Source: Arcuatula senhousia (taxonomy: Eukaryota; Mollusca; Bivalvia; Mytilida; Mytilidae). From it: a stretch of DNA of 64,000 nucleotides. Shown in pieces: positions 1-10,607 of this stretch (positions within the stretch are counted from its first letter, which is position 1; every line of letters begins with the position of its first letter). Position numbers and translations under genes: made by a program. The DNA lies in contig OZ020303.1 of the NCBI GenBank assembly GCA_963971305.1, forward strand, positions 66,526,867-66,590,866, given 5' to 3'. Under the pieces are notes generated by a model that had not been told where the DNA came from, searched no databases, and saw only the letters and a program-made list of their open reading frames with translations.

Positions 1-330
1 CGTCGCAAAATATCTCTATATTAATTTTCGTTAATTATTGATAGGTTGTGTGCACAACCATCTGTAATACGGCTGTTTTTTTAAATACCCGGTACATTTA
101 TCGAGTACAGACAGAAGTATTATTCAATGCCGTTTCATACATGTACAACATAAACGCAATTTAACACGCGGCTACACTTTTGAGGATCGTGGTTTTTAAT
201 ATCACTTTGGAATGTCTATTTTCAGATTTTATGTTACAGGTATATATTTAACTCTTAAGTAATACTGCAAGTAAGTAGGTAATAAGTCTTTGTACTTGAT
301 AAGAAAAAAACGTCACTTTCAAAAGACAAA
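1..330 (+). pseudogene. Relic of the TLR first exon, 5' flank and intron start
   Basis: This stretch aligns by eye with the region around the first exon of the Toll-like receptor at 22550-22920. Shared blocks include the 'gtgtgcAcaaccatctgtaata' neighbourhood near 50-70, the 'tttggaatgt' segment near 207, a conserved donor (TTACAG|GTAT near 233-243) and the intron start 'taagtaatactgcaagta' near 257. The stretch corresponding to the signal-peptide ATG (22691) is not conserved, so it cannot encode the same leader. A shorter match to the end of the TLR intron (23140-23200) lies near 2236-2300, as if a paralogue had been broken up by insertions. I infer a decayed TLR paralogue. A conserved regulatory segment is the alternative. 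Confidence 0.5.
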
Positions 331-471
331 GATGCGTCTCTATCAACTATACGGCCATTGCATAAACGAAACCTCGGTGCTGGTTTTGGCTTCCTTGTTC
401 GAACGTTTTGGCTTTGAGTACTTTTCGTTTTCAACAGTTTTGGAATTTGACCTTCCGATGTTTTGATTTAA

Positions 472-517
472 ATGCTACTGATGAGAGGTAATTCATTGAA
501 ATATCGATATATTGCAT
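472..517 (+). ncRNA. Type I hammerhead ribozyme, unit 1 of 381-bp repeat (decaying)
   Basis: Core CTGATGA at 478-484 and GAAA at 498-501. Stem III is the palindrome ATATCGATAT (501-510). Stem I would be ATGC (472-475) with GCAT (514-517), separated from the core by a T/T mismatch. Stem II is weak here. The partner copy at 853-898 pairs better. Confidence 0.6.
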
Positions 518-852
518 ATCCAAATTAACCGTTTATACCCGCGTTTTGGTAGTTGTAATTTTGACACCATTGGGCGATAACCGCTGCTGGTGGACCAGAG
601 GTCCCAGAGGGTAATCACAGGCCTGGTCGTCAGACATGTCTAACACGATTTACCATAAAATTTCTAATATTTTTGTCACTGAAATTCCTATTTTAAATTC
701 AAAATTGTTTAAAACACCAGGATTCTTTCCTTGTAATGCACATGGTGGATATCCTCGGTGCTGGTTTTGGCTTCCTTGTTCGAAAGTTTTGGTTTTGAGT
801 ACTTTTCGTTTTCAACAGGTTTGGAAATTGACCTTCCAATGTCTTGATTTAA

Positions 853-898
853 ATGCTACTGATGAGAGGTTACTCCTTGAAATATCGATATACAGCAT
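853..898 (+). ncRNA. Type I minimal hammerhead ribozyme, unit 2 of 381-bp repeat
   Basis: Core CTGATGA at 859-865 and GAAA at 879-882. Stem II pairs AGG (867-869) with CCT (875-877). Stem III is the self-complementary ATATCGATAT (882-891), which gives four pairs and a two-base loop, as in minimal hammerheads that work best as dimers. The predicted cleavage is after A892. Stem I is ATGCT (853-857) with AGCAT (894-898), next to an A858/C893 mismatch. The relic at 42267 has G at that place, restoring the pair, so the mismatch looks like decay. Confidence 0.68.
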
Positions 899-1403
899 AC
901 CCAAATTAACCGTTTATACCCGCGTTTCAGTAATCGTAATTACGAAATTTAAAGACGTGCCAATAAAGCATTCGCATGCTTCATTAAACGTAAAGAGAAT
1001 ACGAGCTAAAATGTGGCACAAAGAAAAGAAATGGACCTTTATCTGACTGATTCAAAAATAATTCATAGAAACAATTTTCTTGTAGACAAATACTGGATTT
1101 TGTTACTTTATCTAAAGAAAGTTAACATGGAATATCATATTCCGGGTATTATGGAAATGCTAATTATAAAGCACAAAAATCAAAACCAGTTTTTTTGGAA
1201 ATGATAAATTGACTTAAAAACTTATTGAAGAAAAGATAAGAGTTAAAAGTTTTAGTAAAATCTTTAAATTTGGAGTTTTTTGGTAGAAATATTGGTTATT
1301 TGAAAGTAACTTTCAAACATTAATTTGTTATCTTTTGACTATTGTATTATTTTTAACCATAACAGCGATCAAACATGTCGGCGTGTGTGATGATAAAACA
1401 CTA

Positions 1404-1715
1404 AGGGACGGACTATTTAACTTGAAGGGGGGGCTTAGTTTTTTGTTTTGGCCAGAAAAAAAATTATTTTGTGATTGCGTCATGACAGAATCTTTATTTT
1501 TTGAAAGCGTCGCGACAGAATATTTTTTTTATTATTAGCATTATTTTATATGGCAGAAATTCTTCTTCAGAATATTTTTTTTCTTACCCTCTGCTGCCAA
1601 AATATTTTTTTCATCAAAAATCATTTTCAAATTATTTTTTCATCAAAAATCATTTTCATAATATTTTTTTAGGAAAAAACCAAGCCCCCCCTTTCAAGTT
1701 AAATGGTCGGTCCCT
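1404..1715. mobile_element. MITE with ~42-bp terminal inverted repeats
   Basis: The left end (AGGGACGGAC.. followed by a run of seven G) is inverted at the right end (1675-1715, seven C then ..GGTCGGTCCCT). The interior is T-rich with short repeats of 'catcaaaaatcattttcaaat'-like sequence. No transposase ORF is present. The short size and TIRs make this a non-autonomous DNA element; the superfamily is not determined. Confidence 0.65.
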
Positions 1716-1942
1716 AATACATAAAAAAAATAGGAACAAGGACAATATCTCCTACGCATGTCGTTGGATCCTCTTGAAATTATCAAGACCTTATGTTCTA
1801 TTTAAGCCATGGTGGCAATGTTCTTTTTTAAGAATAGATAATCCAAATATTACTTTTGTAGCACATACACCAATTAACAACTGAACCAGGTAAGTGTGCA
1901 ATAGGACTTATGTTGTCAGAAGAGTTAACGTTTCAAAAGTTA

Positions 1943-2015
1943 ATGGACGGACGGACAACGGACGCTAAGTATGATGGCAATCGCTAGCATGACCCTTTCG
2001 GGTCAGGTGAGCTAA
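1943..2015 (-). repeat. End fragment of a dispersed 'agctcacctg' repeat
   Basis: Contains the 'ggacggacgg..ggacgc' tract, 'gatggcaat' and a terminal 'aggtgagct' hairpin. These are the same landmarks seen, in this order or inverted, at 29538-29620, 57404-57460 and 63380-63465. Confidence 0.5.
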
Positions 2016-2434
2016 AAAAATAACAAGGACACGTCAAGGACAGCCATAACATTTTAAAAGAATTCCTTACTTAGTTGAGTCAGAAATAAATACAAAAGGA
2101 CGGGTTTAAGGCCCAACCTTCCATCGGGCATCTAGAGGAAAGCTTAAAAAGCAACAAGTTCTATAGAGCTCTATCAACATTGAAGGTGATCAGCTCCCTC
2201 TTACTCTATATATGTTGTTCCTTCATTTCAATGCACTGATGACAATTCTCTAGCGTTTATCGGCTGCATCATGCAATTGAATGAAGTATATGTCTTAGAA
2301 AAAAATACCATGGAAGTTTGTCAGAAGCCTTTATTTTTAAATCTGTAAAACAGATGGTGTAACATAAAGTCCTTCGTGTCTTTTAGAAAATAATATTTAA
2401 GGAATATTCTAGATGTCCAACAGTTTTAATTTTT

Positions 2435-2640
2435 TTTCAATAACCCAGCATTCTAGGGGTAAAAGAAGCAAAGGTGTACCAAAGGGGTAATCAGAATCAT
2501 AAAACCGTGAAGACAAAGACAAAACCGGCAGACAAAAAATCATCACAACAAAACAAACCACATAACAACATAAAACACACACACATAACAACAAAACCGC
2601 ATTCAGCAACGCGAACTCAAGTCGACAATCGACACATTGA
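2435..2640 (-). repeat. Dispersed SINE-like repeat, minus-strand copy
   Basis: Reads on the minus strand as almost the same sequence as 6840-7025 (tracts rich in TGTTGT/GTGTGT, then 'ccggttttgtctttgtc'). The ORFs of 66-84 residues that it generates in both copies are by-products of the repeat. It ends near the CGAC tract at 2620. Confidence 0.65.
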
Positions 2641-2949
2641 AAATCGACAATTTTTTTCTTTTTTAATCATCAAAATGCTTTTAAATTGTATGCTTATAAA
2701 ATTAGCATATTAAACTCTCAACCATGGATTATGGATTTCAACAATGGTGAAAGTCTGTGAAATGGGTGGGTTTCTGTTTTGGTACAAAAGTTGTATTTTT
2801 ACAACTAATGTAAAAACATGACAGTGTGTAATTTCAAACAAATTACATTTTTAACTACCGACATAAAAGTTTGTCAGGATAAGAATATCTGTACACACTT
2901 GTCAATGCACAAAATGTTCGAGTTAGGACTCAACCCCAGCAGGCACTTC

Positions 2950-3185
2950 AACGTTTTTTCAACGTTTAATCAACGTTGAACTTCAACATGACAGTTCGTT
3001 GAATCAACGTTGATTTTAGGTTGCATGTGAAAGTTGAAGCAACGTTGAAAACTGACGTTGTCTCAACGTTGATCACTTAACGTTGTTTCAACGTTGATAA
3101 TCGATGTTGTTTCAACGTTGATAATCGATGTTATTTCAACGTTGACAATTAATGTTGTTTCAACGTTGACTATTAATGTTGTTTT
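2950..3185. repeat. CAACGTTG subterminal repeats, left end
   Basis: About ten occurrences of (T)TCAACGTTGA at a spacing near 30 bases, with 'ataatcgatgttgtt' and 'caattaatgttgttt' linkers between. From 3190 to about 4040 I see no gene or repeat structure worth naming. Confidence 0.7.
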
Positions 3186-4108
3186 AAGTCCATGACCGAC
3201 ATAGTTTAAAGATTACCAATCCAGAGCCTATCATGCATCTTTCTGGTAAAAAATATAACAATGAACCAACAATTTTAATTATGAGGCACTCATATTGAAG
3301 ATACTGGAAACGGTCCCACTTTTATTAAAAAGTTTTCAACAAACATTTACAAAAAAATTAACACTGATGGATGTCTCAACAAAATCCAAAACTCCTCCTG
3401 AACCACCTATACAATTCCAGGTTTCAAGATGAGGTAAATGTACTAGTATGATCATCAGACTTGTTCCTGAGAAATAAAAAGTTCTTATAAAACTTTTATA
3501 CTGCTATTGTAATGTATTGGAAATGATCAGTCACTCAATTGGAAAAAAACAATCTCAAGGTCAGATGATGATAAGGAGCAAGTTTATTCAACCTTCTGAT
3601 ATAAAGATACTCATACAACTTGAAACATTGAGAGTAAACTCCTCTGCAAAGAAAGCAAAACCTATCTATCTCTGATTTGCAGGACATATATATCAATAAA
3701 GACACAATTCAAGTAAAAGTTTATCAAACATATATTTATACATTCATTTACATTGTACAAAAGGTTTTGTCCATAAAAATTATATGTACATGTATAATCT
3801 GTCCATGGAATTAAGAATGAGTTCATAAATACGAACGTCTCTGGCCTTCGGGGTTACACAATTAAATCTTTGCATACATTTCTTTAAAAAAAGTTCTTTT
3901 ATAAGAAAATAAACTGATGCATATGGTCCCATTTCTCAATAAACACTTAATACTCAAGTCATTTGGCCATAAGCTGTAAATTTTATGCCTTGTAAAGTGT
4001 GCTGTCCTAATAAAGGGATGGTGATGCAATAATATAATAATTCAAAACGAGCGCAGCATGATACGACCGCAACATGTTGAACCCTGTACATTTTAGGCCC
4101 AATATGGT

Positions 4109-4215
4109 ATCTAGAATTTTTTCTTGTTCTTCACTAATGTCCGCTATGCATTTGTTACAGAGTTCCTTCATTTTGTTGGTAGACAAGAAGTGAAGAACAA
4201 GAAAAAATTCTAGAT
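4109..4215. repeat. 27-bp perfect inverted repeat of coding-like sequence
   Basis: Arms 4109-4135 and 4189-4215 are exact reverse complements with a 53-base spacer. Each arm, read outward on its own strand, encodes SEEQEKILD, so a small exon segment was duplicated head to head. Confidence 0.8.
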
Positions 4216-4398
4216 ACTTTCGTAAATGAACTGGAACTGAATAATAAGTGGAAAGAAAGAAATGAATTCTACTCATTGTGCGGTGAACTAATCGAGGAGT
4301 TCAATAAGAAGATTGAGGATTATAAGCAATCCATCAGAAGAAAGCCTGATCCAATCAAACCAACCTTTGGCAAAAAGAGCTTCAATAGAAAGATGTAA
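4183..4398 (+). pseudogene. Coding-like remnant, possible terminal exon, unknown protein
   Basis: An open frame follows an acceptor-like TTGGTAG (4176-4182) and ends at TAA 4396-4398, giving about 71 residues. The product is charged and helical-looking (NELELNNKWKERNEFYSL, then a Lys-rich tail with KPDPIKPTFGKKS). The inverted arm on the minus strand extends the same sequence upstream (ELCNKCIADISEEQEKILD), so the two pieces together look like parts of one original exon. I do not recognise the family. The region 3' of it up to 5090 is AT-rich without visible genes. Confidence 0.4.
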
Positions 4399-5095
4399 CA
4401 ATTGGACATTCTAAATTCATATAAAATCCATTTCAAGGAATTACTTGTACTTTATACTTGTAGTGATTCGGTAATTATTTTTTTTCAATTTTATTGGATT
4501 TAATAATTTCAATATCAAAATAATTTGGAATATATGTTTCTCTGGCCTATTATCATGGGATTTTATACAATAAAAAATAGCAAGGATAGTGTTTAGTTTA
4601 ATTTATTCATAGTATATTTTTAATATACAAATTTTCATTGTGAGTGTTGGATTATTATAATATTTCAAAACCAGTTTGCAGTTAATATATAAACTATTCA
4701 ATCTAATGTGGATCAAAGCCACTGAGCTGGATCCTCATAATATCTGTCAAAATCAGTGATAAAATTCAACACTTTCTCTGAATTATAGAGAGTAATAACA
4801 ATCAATTTACTGAAAATATTTATCCAGATGGAAAAGCCATCAAGAGAAACAATTTCTAAACAAAACATTAAATAGAACTAATCATTTATTACTCTAATTT
4901 AGAGGCATCATACGATCTTATTAATGAGAATGAGTATAAAATATGAATAAAAATATTATTTACTATGTAAATATCTACATTCTTAAAGTATTTATACTTC
5001 AATAATATGAGTCACTCATATAATATATAGCAATTATTTTATAATTAGTCAATCAAATTATTGAACACTCTGAAGTTCAATATTGAATTTCATTT

Positions 5096-5228
5096 GGGGC
5101 TTCTGATGAGTGATCCAATACCTAGCGGTCGATTTTTGTCGCAGGTAAAATATTCACGAAACACCGTAATCTAAAACATAATAAGTGACTCTAATAAATT
5201 GAACAGACCATTGACGGTGTAAAGCCTT
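5096..5228 (+). ncRNA. Type I hammerhead ribozyme with long stem-II and stem-III loops
   Basis: Every hammerhead element is in order. Stem I is GGGGCTT (5096-5102, two G:U pairs) with AAGCCTT (5222-5228). The core is CTGATGA 5103-5109. Stem II is GTGA 5110-5113 with TCAC 5154-5157, with a 40-base loop, followed by GAAA 5158-5161. Stem III is ACACCGT 5161-5167 with ACGGTGT 5214-5220 and a 46-base loop. Cleavage is predicted after A5221. It lies 130 bases before the pLTR of the decayed PLE. The motif at 12723-12838 has the same design, so this is probably the 3' end of a former PLE copy. Confidence 0.72.
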
Positions 5229-5357
5229 TAATCAAAATAAACATCCACCCAATTCGAATATATATTATCAATTTCCTATCAATATATCCTTATTTAAATT
5301 TGTCTGGAGGTGGAAATCGAATGTTATCAGGGTGAGAATGGGTGACTTTATTACATC

Positions 5358-5758
5358 TTGTCTAGCTGTATTAAAATATAGAAGAATGATTTTGACAACT
5401 GATGATGGACCATCATTCTTAATAAAGTTAATAATATTTAATACAGTAAGGTCCGAAACACCATAAATAATACTCAGAATTTGAATAAAATTTCAAACAT
5501 CAAAGTTAAATTACATTCTAAATATACAGTATACTAGCTCATGCAGCTATAATGAAAAAGAAGAGATAAAATACCGATTACAGATGTAATACTGTTATGT
5601 GACATATTGAACACTAATATGGAATCCTATCCTAGATAGTGAAACAAGACCTCCAATAATGAAAATAAATTGAATATTTAATTGAACAAAACAGAAAATG
5701 AGGAAAAAGTTTTAGGCTGAACGGTGCAAAGATGGGATTTTGTGAATTTTTGATAATG
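5358..5758 (+). repeat. PLE pseudo-LTR copy A with remnant of a type III hammerhead
   Basis: About 400 bases nearly identical to 10501-10899 and 13127-13513. Hammerhead parts are stem I TTGTC 5358-5362 with GACAA 5394-5398, CTGATGA 5399-5405, stem II GGACC 5407-5411 with GGTCC 5450-5454, and GAAA 5455-5458. The downstream stem-III strand CACC is present, but its upstream partner GGTGT is not (5352-5357 reads TACATC). Similarity to the other copies begins exactly at the predicted cleavage site. Similarity ends at 5758. Confidence 0.8.
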
Positions 5759-6378
5759 TTTGATGAGGCCTCGCTTCAACCTCACATAGCCCGAGCATTC
5801 GCGCTTGTGCGGGAATCTCTCGGTACCGTTGAACCAACGACTTTTGATACTTTTTCTGTTACAATTCAATGCCAAAGTACACAAGAGGTCAAACATCCAT
5901 ATATAAACAAATATGCATTTTGTCAACAAGATGAGGAATCCATTGATATTATATCTATCAATTTAACATCAAAGATATTACTGAAACAATGCAGAGTTTA
6001 TTTTAGTACAGCTGGACATATTAAACCATTTATAAATCAAATACCCTAGACATGGGAAATCCAGTTGTCAGCAAAATATTGTGAAAGAGGAAATGCCACC
6101 TCAGTGCAAATGTTAAAACGTCAACCAATTGACCTTCAGAAATGATGAATTTATAAAATATTTTATATAGCTCTGACCACGCCTCCAACAAAAACCATCT
6201 TAACCAATCAGAATATTAGTATACAGAATACTTGATTAATCTCTCATTATTTTCCTCAGATGTCTAACACATCTCGATATAGAAACAGCCAAAAGCGTAC
6301 AGATCTGTACTGCTATATATTAAAAGCATCTAAAATAGTTGCATCAAAATAGAGAACTACTGAGTTCCTAAGAATAAT

Positions 6379-8531
6379 ATGGCTAGAAAATTCAGTAAAG
6401 AACTGAAAAAAAGAAAAGCTTATCAGAAAAGAAAAAGCTTAATATTAAAGTCGAAAGAAATTAAATCGACAAAACTAGCCAAGAAAATACAAGATGCAAA
6501 GAAATATATCAGAAATTTCTCGTCTCATCCTTTAAGCGACGACGAAATCATAATCTTATCAAAAGGTATAAAATTTATACCCACACCAAAGTCTGAAAAA
6601 TGCAACATTGCACTAATGAGAGATTTTTCTAATTTTGAACGCAGGATGCGTTGTACATATTTATTTACTAAAGAAGATAACAAACAAATACATCCCTTTT
6701 ATATAAAGACTGGATATAGCCAAGCCTATTCATGCGAAGCATTAGAAAACTATTTGTTCGCAACTAGATATGAAATCAGTAAAATCAAACCTGAAAAACA
6801 GATTTGTGCTATAGCAAGCAGGAACTGCTTACTCTTCCGGAGCACCTGAGTTCACTCTCGTTTCGACTTGAGTTCGCGTTGCTGAATGCGGTTTTGTTGT
6901 TATGTGTGTGTGTTTTATGTTGTTATGTGGTTTGTTTTGTTGTGATGATTTTTTGTCTGCCGGTTTTGTCTTTGTCTTCACGGTTTTATGATACTGATTA
7001 CCCCTTTGGTACACCTTTGCTTCTTGTAATATTTCAAGGTCAGAATGGAATGCCCTAAGAAATCTAAGGTCAAATGATGACATCGTAATTAAAAAGGCAG
7101 ATAAAAATTCCACAATCTGTGTAATTGATAAACAAATTTACAATGCTGAAGGACTAAGACAGCTAGAAAACGACACCTATTACGAAAAAATTCAACATTC
7201 CAATGTGAATGAATTTACAAATGCAGCCGTTGATATCATAGAGAATGCCTTTAAATCAAAACAAATTGATGAAATGAGCTATAACTACATTTGTCAAGAT
7301 CTAGATAGTAGAAAACTGGGACATTTCTTTATGTTGCCAAAAATACATAAGATCCCAATTGATATATTGAAAGAAATGGAAGTAGATTATGAACTTCGAA
7401 AAAAATTATCTTATAACTGGCCGCCCAATCGTCAGCCTATGCGGTACACCATTACATAACGTTGGACGTTTCATTGATCATATATTATTACCTATGGTTC
7501 AAAACCAATGCACTTATACTAGAGATACCAAACATTTCATAAGAAAAATCGAAAGTATAAAAGTTCCACAGGACACCTTTCTAATTACATGCGATGAATT
7601 TAATATGTATACTAGCTTAGAAATTAATGAAATACTTGAAGCCGTAAACAGACTGTTGGATCAAGTTGATATAAACAACTATTCAATTAAAATTCCGAGA
7701 AAAGAAACAATACTATAATTACTAAACATAATACTGAGAAACAATGAGTTTACATTCAATGACCAAATCTATAAGCAAAAAATAGGCGTCCCTATGGGAG
7801 GTAGTGTCTCTGCAGAATTAGCAGACATTAGAATGTACGAAATATTTGAAAACATTCTAAACAAATATGAGCATAAGAGCAAAATAATCTTCTGTGCAAG
7901 ATATAGAGATGACATATTCCTTTTACATAAAGGATCAGAAGCTGAAATTCATGAATTCTTCCAACTAGCTAATTCTTGCCATAAGCTATTGAAATTTACA
8001 TATGATATTTCTTACTCAGAAATGCCATTCTTAGACACATTCATATACAAAGGGGAAAGATTTAACCTGAATGGAACTCTTGACCTAAAAACATATACGG
8101 AAAAAACGGATACATTCCAATATTTAGAAAGGGGAAGCTCACATCCCCAAGGGGTATTTAAAGGCTTCATTAAAGGAGAGATAATATGACATATCAGAAA
8201 TACAAGTGATGCAATGCAGCTTCAAAACATCATCAAAGTCTTCAAAATCAGACTTATACAGAGAGGTTATAAATCTACAGAGATTGACGAAATAATACAA
8301 AATACAATTCATCTAATCAGAAAAGATCTGTTACAAGATAATAGACGTGGTAATGATAAAACCATAGTGTTGGTAACGAAGTTCAATCCAGCCATAAAAA
8401 AATTGAAAAAAATATTAATTAAACATTGGCAAGTATTGCAGAGCAATAAAAGATGCAAGCAAATATCTAATAGGCTTCCTATGATTGCATACAAAAGAGG
8501 AAAAAACTTACAAGATTTGTTAAAAAAATAA
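6379..8531 (+). pseudogene. Penelope-like reverse transcriptase, decayed copy A
   Basis: The translation follows the intact PLE protein at 10932-12701 along its length. The N-terminal region is Lys-rich (MARKFSKELKKRKAYQ). Then come 'LSKGIKFIPTPK', RT finger segments, motif A as CDEFNMYTSLE, motif B as KIGVPMGGSVSAE, and motif C as ARYRDDIF with the catalytic YxDD kept. Breaks are a ~225-bp dispersed repeat at 6806-7029, a frameshift near 7400, a stop at 7716-7718, and another stop at about 8187. The last part (8214-8531) ends in '..RGKNLQDLLKK', the place where other PLEs pass into a linker and GIY-YIG nuclease; none follows. This is an inactive relic. The upstream frame 5732-6049 is not recognised. 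Confidence 0.88.
6806..7029 (+). repeat. Dispersed SINE-like repeat inserted in the PLE ORF
   Basis: Starts with GTGCTATAGCAAGCAGGAAC and an inverted GTGC..GCAC pair (6806-6848), then TG-rich sequence, ending at 'cacctttgcttctt'. The PLE protein resumes immediately after it. Other copies or relatives are at 2435-2640 (minus), 18750-18890 (minus), 26350-26480 (minus) and 29160-29415. It has the look of a short non-autonomous retroelement common in bivalve genomes. Confidence 0.75.
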
Positions 8532-8609
8532 ACAACAATTCTAATAGAATCGAAATGGTAATCACAAATACCTGGACACTCAAAAACAGAAAACAATAAA
8601 TGGGTTAAT

Positions 8610-10490
8610 TGATTTACAGCCCGTTTTCCACCGTTAAAAAATTATCTGCCCTATTTTTTCACTCTCTTGTAAAAAGGTTAAAAATAGTACCTTAAAAATA
8701 CATGACGCTAAGGTGAGATGCACTCTTATACAATGTGCGATTAAAAATCAGGTGTTGGATTAAGCGACTTGTAATTTAAAAGGTAAGGTCTAGACATATT
8801 TTTGCCTCTATGAATACAATCTAAATCACCATACCTACTGATAGAGATTCATATTTTTAACACAAACACGTCGTTAAGGCCAAGCGGAACTGATACTCTG
8901 TTTTTGTTAAAAAATGCCAGTGTAATTATTTCCATGGGTGCCACCTACACATTCGGATTAGTAATTGCAAATACAAAAAGACACCAAATCAGCTAGTTGG
9001 AAAAATTATATGTACACGGGCAAAAAAGTGTAACACTTTTGAATAGCCCGTAGTCAAGTAATTTCAGGGGAATTAATGTTATATTTGACCAAGTACAAGT
9101 GGTGCGTTTGATAGGTTTTTATAGATATGTAACATTGCGCAAAAGAAATAACAGATATATAATTTACATAATTTTGAACTGCAGACTTACTACCTCCATC
9201 TAAATTCTAATTCATGCATCGTTTTTCTTTTAATTTTAACATTAGGATAGGAAAACTTTTGTTGCAGGGACAGATCCAGAATTGATTCACAACGGGGGGG
9301 GGGGTTGTTACCGCTTATAGTCTACCGAGGACAAGAGGAGGGTTCAGGGTCAATTTCGCAAACTTATTCAATGGAAAGGGGATTAAAAACTCCGATAATC
9401 CCCCCTCTGGATCCTACATTGCCATGATAAAAGATAAAATATATTGTTCAGATTTAAATTTTTGCGACTGTTTTCCTTGAAATTATGAAGATGTTGAGGC
9501 TAATGGAAATGAACACTGTTAATCTTGAAAAGAAAAGTTGTTAATTGCATGGAAGTTTTGAAATGACTTTGAAAAGGGGGAGGCGTGGAATATACAAAAT
9601 ACAAAAGCCGTCAAATTTGTACAGCTTCAATGCATTAAAACAAATTAACTTATTTATAATATAACTACCCAATATTCATTTATATTTCATATATAAAACA
9701 GTTTGTGTTGCTACTCAAGCAATACACATTGTTTTTTTTTGTTTTCTTTACGGGTACTTATCATTCAATTTGTTTGTCAATCTTATATAAAACCGGTTCT
9801 CTATTAATTTGGATAAAGCGATCAAAGATCAACAAGAATTGGCTTTGTATTTTGATTTGTATTTAAGTAGGTCAAATCCTCGTGACTGAAAATAAAATTA
9901 AATATCCTTTTGATTCTTTTAATGAAAATATGTTTTATTTTTTCAATTTTCATACAAATTTAATGAAACTATTTTTATAAAGTTAACGAAAAATGTTTTA
10001 GTGAATAGATAGCATTTTTTTTTGGTTACTTATCGCAATGTCAAGGACGGGTGTGTTCGTTTGGGTAAATAGTTATAACACAGGCACTAAAAAAGAACCA
10101 ACTTTAGAATTACGTATCTCTTCAAATGTTTGAGGTGCCACCTTGACTGTAGCATCAATTTATAAGAAAATATTTACTGTGTAATTGGATTTTTTTGTAT
10201 ATTTTTCCTGTTACGGGCAAAAAAGTGTAACAGTAAATAACAACACCCCCCATTTGACACAAAAGTAAAAATATCTGTAAACGTAAACCATTTTCGGTCG
10301 TAATAATTCGTATGTAAGTTAAGAAACAAATGTTTAATCCTTATTTAAGAACAATTTTGTCCAAAAGTGTTGTTTAATAGCTTTTTAAAGGTCTTGACAA
10401 CAGCGTAAACAACCCAATAGCACTTTTCTACCTCGTTTGATAGAAGAGTTAAATTCTTTTGTTCTCTTTTCGGTGGAAATCGGACTGTTT
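8610..10490. other. No gene seen
   Basis: AT-rich DNA with an eleven-base G run near 9294-9303 and two copies of 'gggcaaaaaagtgtaac' (9017 and 10215). I see no open frame, repeat array or RNA gene that I can support. Confidence 0.6.
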
Positions 10491-10492
10491 AA

Positions 10493-10607
10493 ATGGTGTC
10501 TTTTCTAGCTGTATTAAAATATAGAAGAATGATTTTGACAACTGATGATGGGCCATCATTCTTAATAAAGTTAATAATATTTAATACAGTAAGGTCCGAA
10601 ACACCAT
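10493..10607 (+). ncRNA. Type III hammerhead ribozyme in PLE pseudo-LTR B
   Basis: Order is stem III, cleavage site, stem I, core, stem II, core, stem III. Stem III pairs ATGGTGT 10493-10499 with ACACCAT 10601-10607 (7 pairs). Cleavage is predicted after C10500. Stem I is TTTTC 10501-10505 with GACAA 10537-10541 and one T/C mismatch; the A and C copies have TTGTC, a perfect match. CTGATGA is 10542-10548, T10549 is bulged, and stem II is GGGCC 10550-10554 with GGTCC 10593-10597. GAAA is 10598-10601. A competing hairpin around 'gatgatgg.ccatcat' (10544-10559) could interfere with folding. Confidence 0.78.

Larger units (their letters stand above)
372..940 (+). repeat. 1.5 tandem copies of a 381-bp hammerhead-bearing unit
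   Basis: The block 372-565 is repeated at 753-940 with few differences. Unit one runs 372-752 and the second unit stops abruptly near 940, where similarity to the first (next base block at 566) ends. Each unit contains the hammerhead core CTGATGA...GAAA (478-501 and 859-882), spaced 381 bases apart. There is no long conserved ORF; the 136-residue frame across it is interrupted in one copy and is probably fortuitous. A dimer-like head-to-tail arrangement of a small ribozyme unit is the known genomic form of retrozymes and related short hammerhead retroelements. A single diverged copy lies at 42245-42320. Confidence 0.75.

Noticed and set aside
636..1046. 136-residue ORF as a host gene
   Set aside because: It is read through the second 381-bp ribozyme unit, and the equivalent frame is not open in the first.
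2236..2300. CTGATGA in an inverted-repeat context
   Set aside because: No GAAA box. The stretch is better explained as similarity to the end of the TLR intron.
3400..3460. Minus-strand CTGATGA..GAAA
   Set aside because: Stem III would need CCTG/CAGG without the required U-H cleavage position; stem I has no partner.
5732..6049. PLE ORF1-like protein
   Set aside because: Begins inside the pLTR and has no similarity to any PLE domain I know; copy B has no equivalent.
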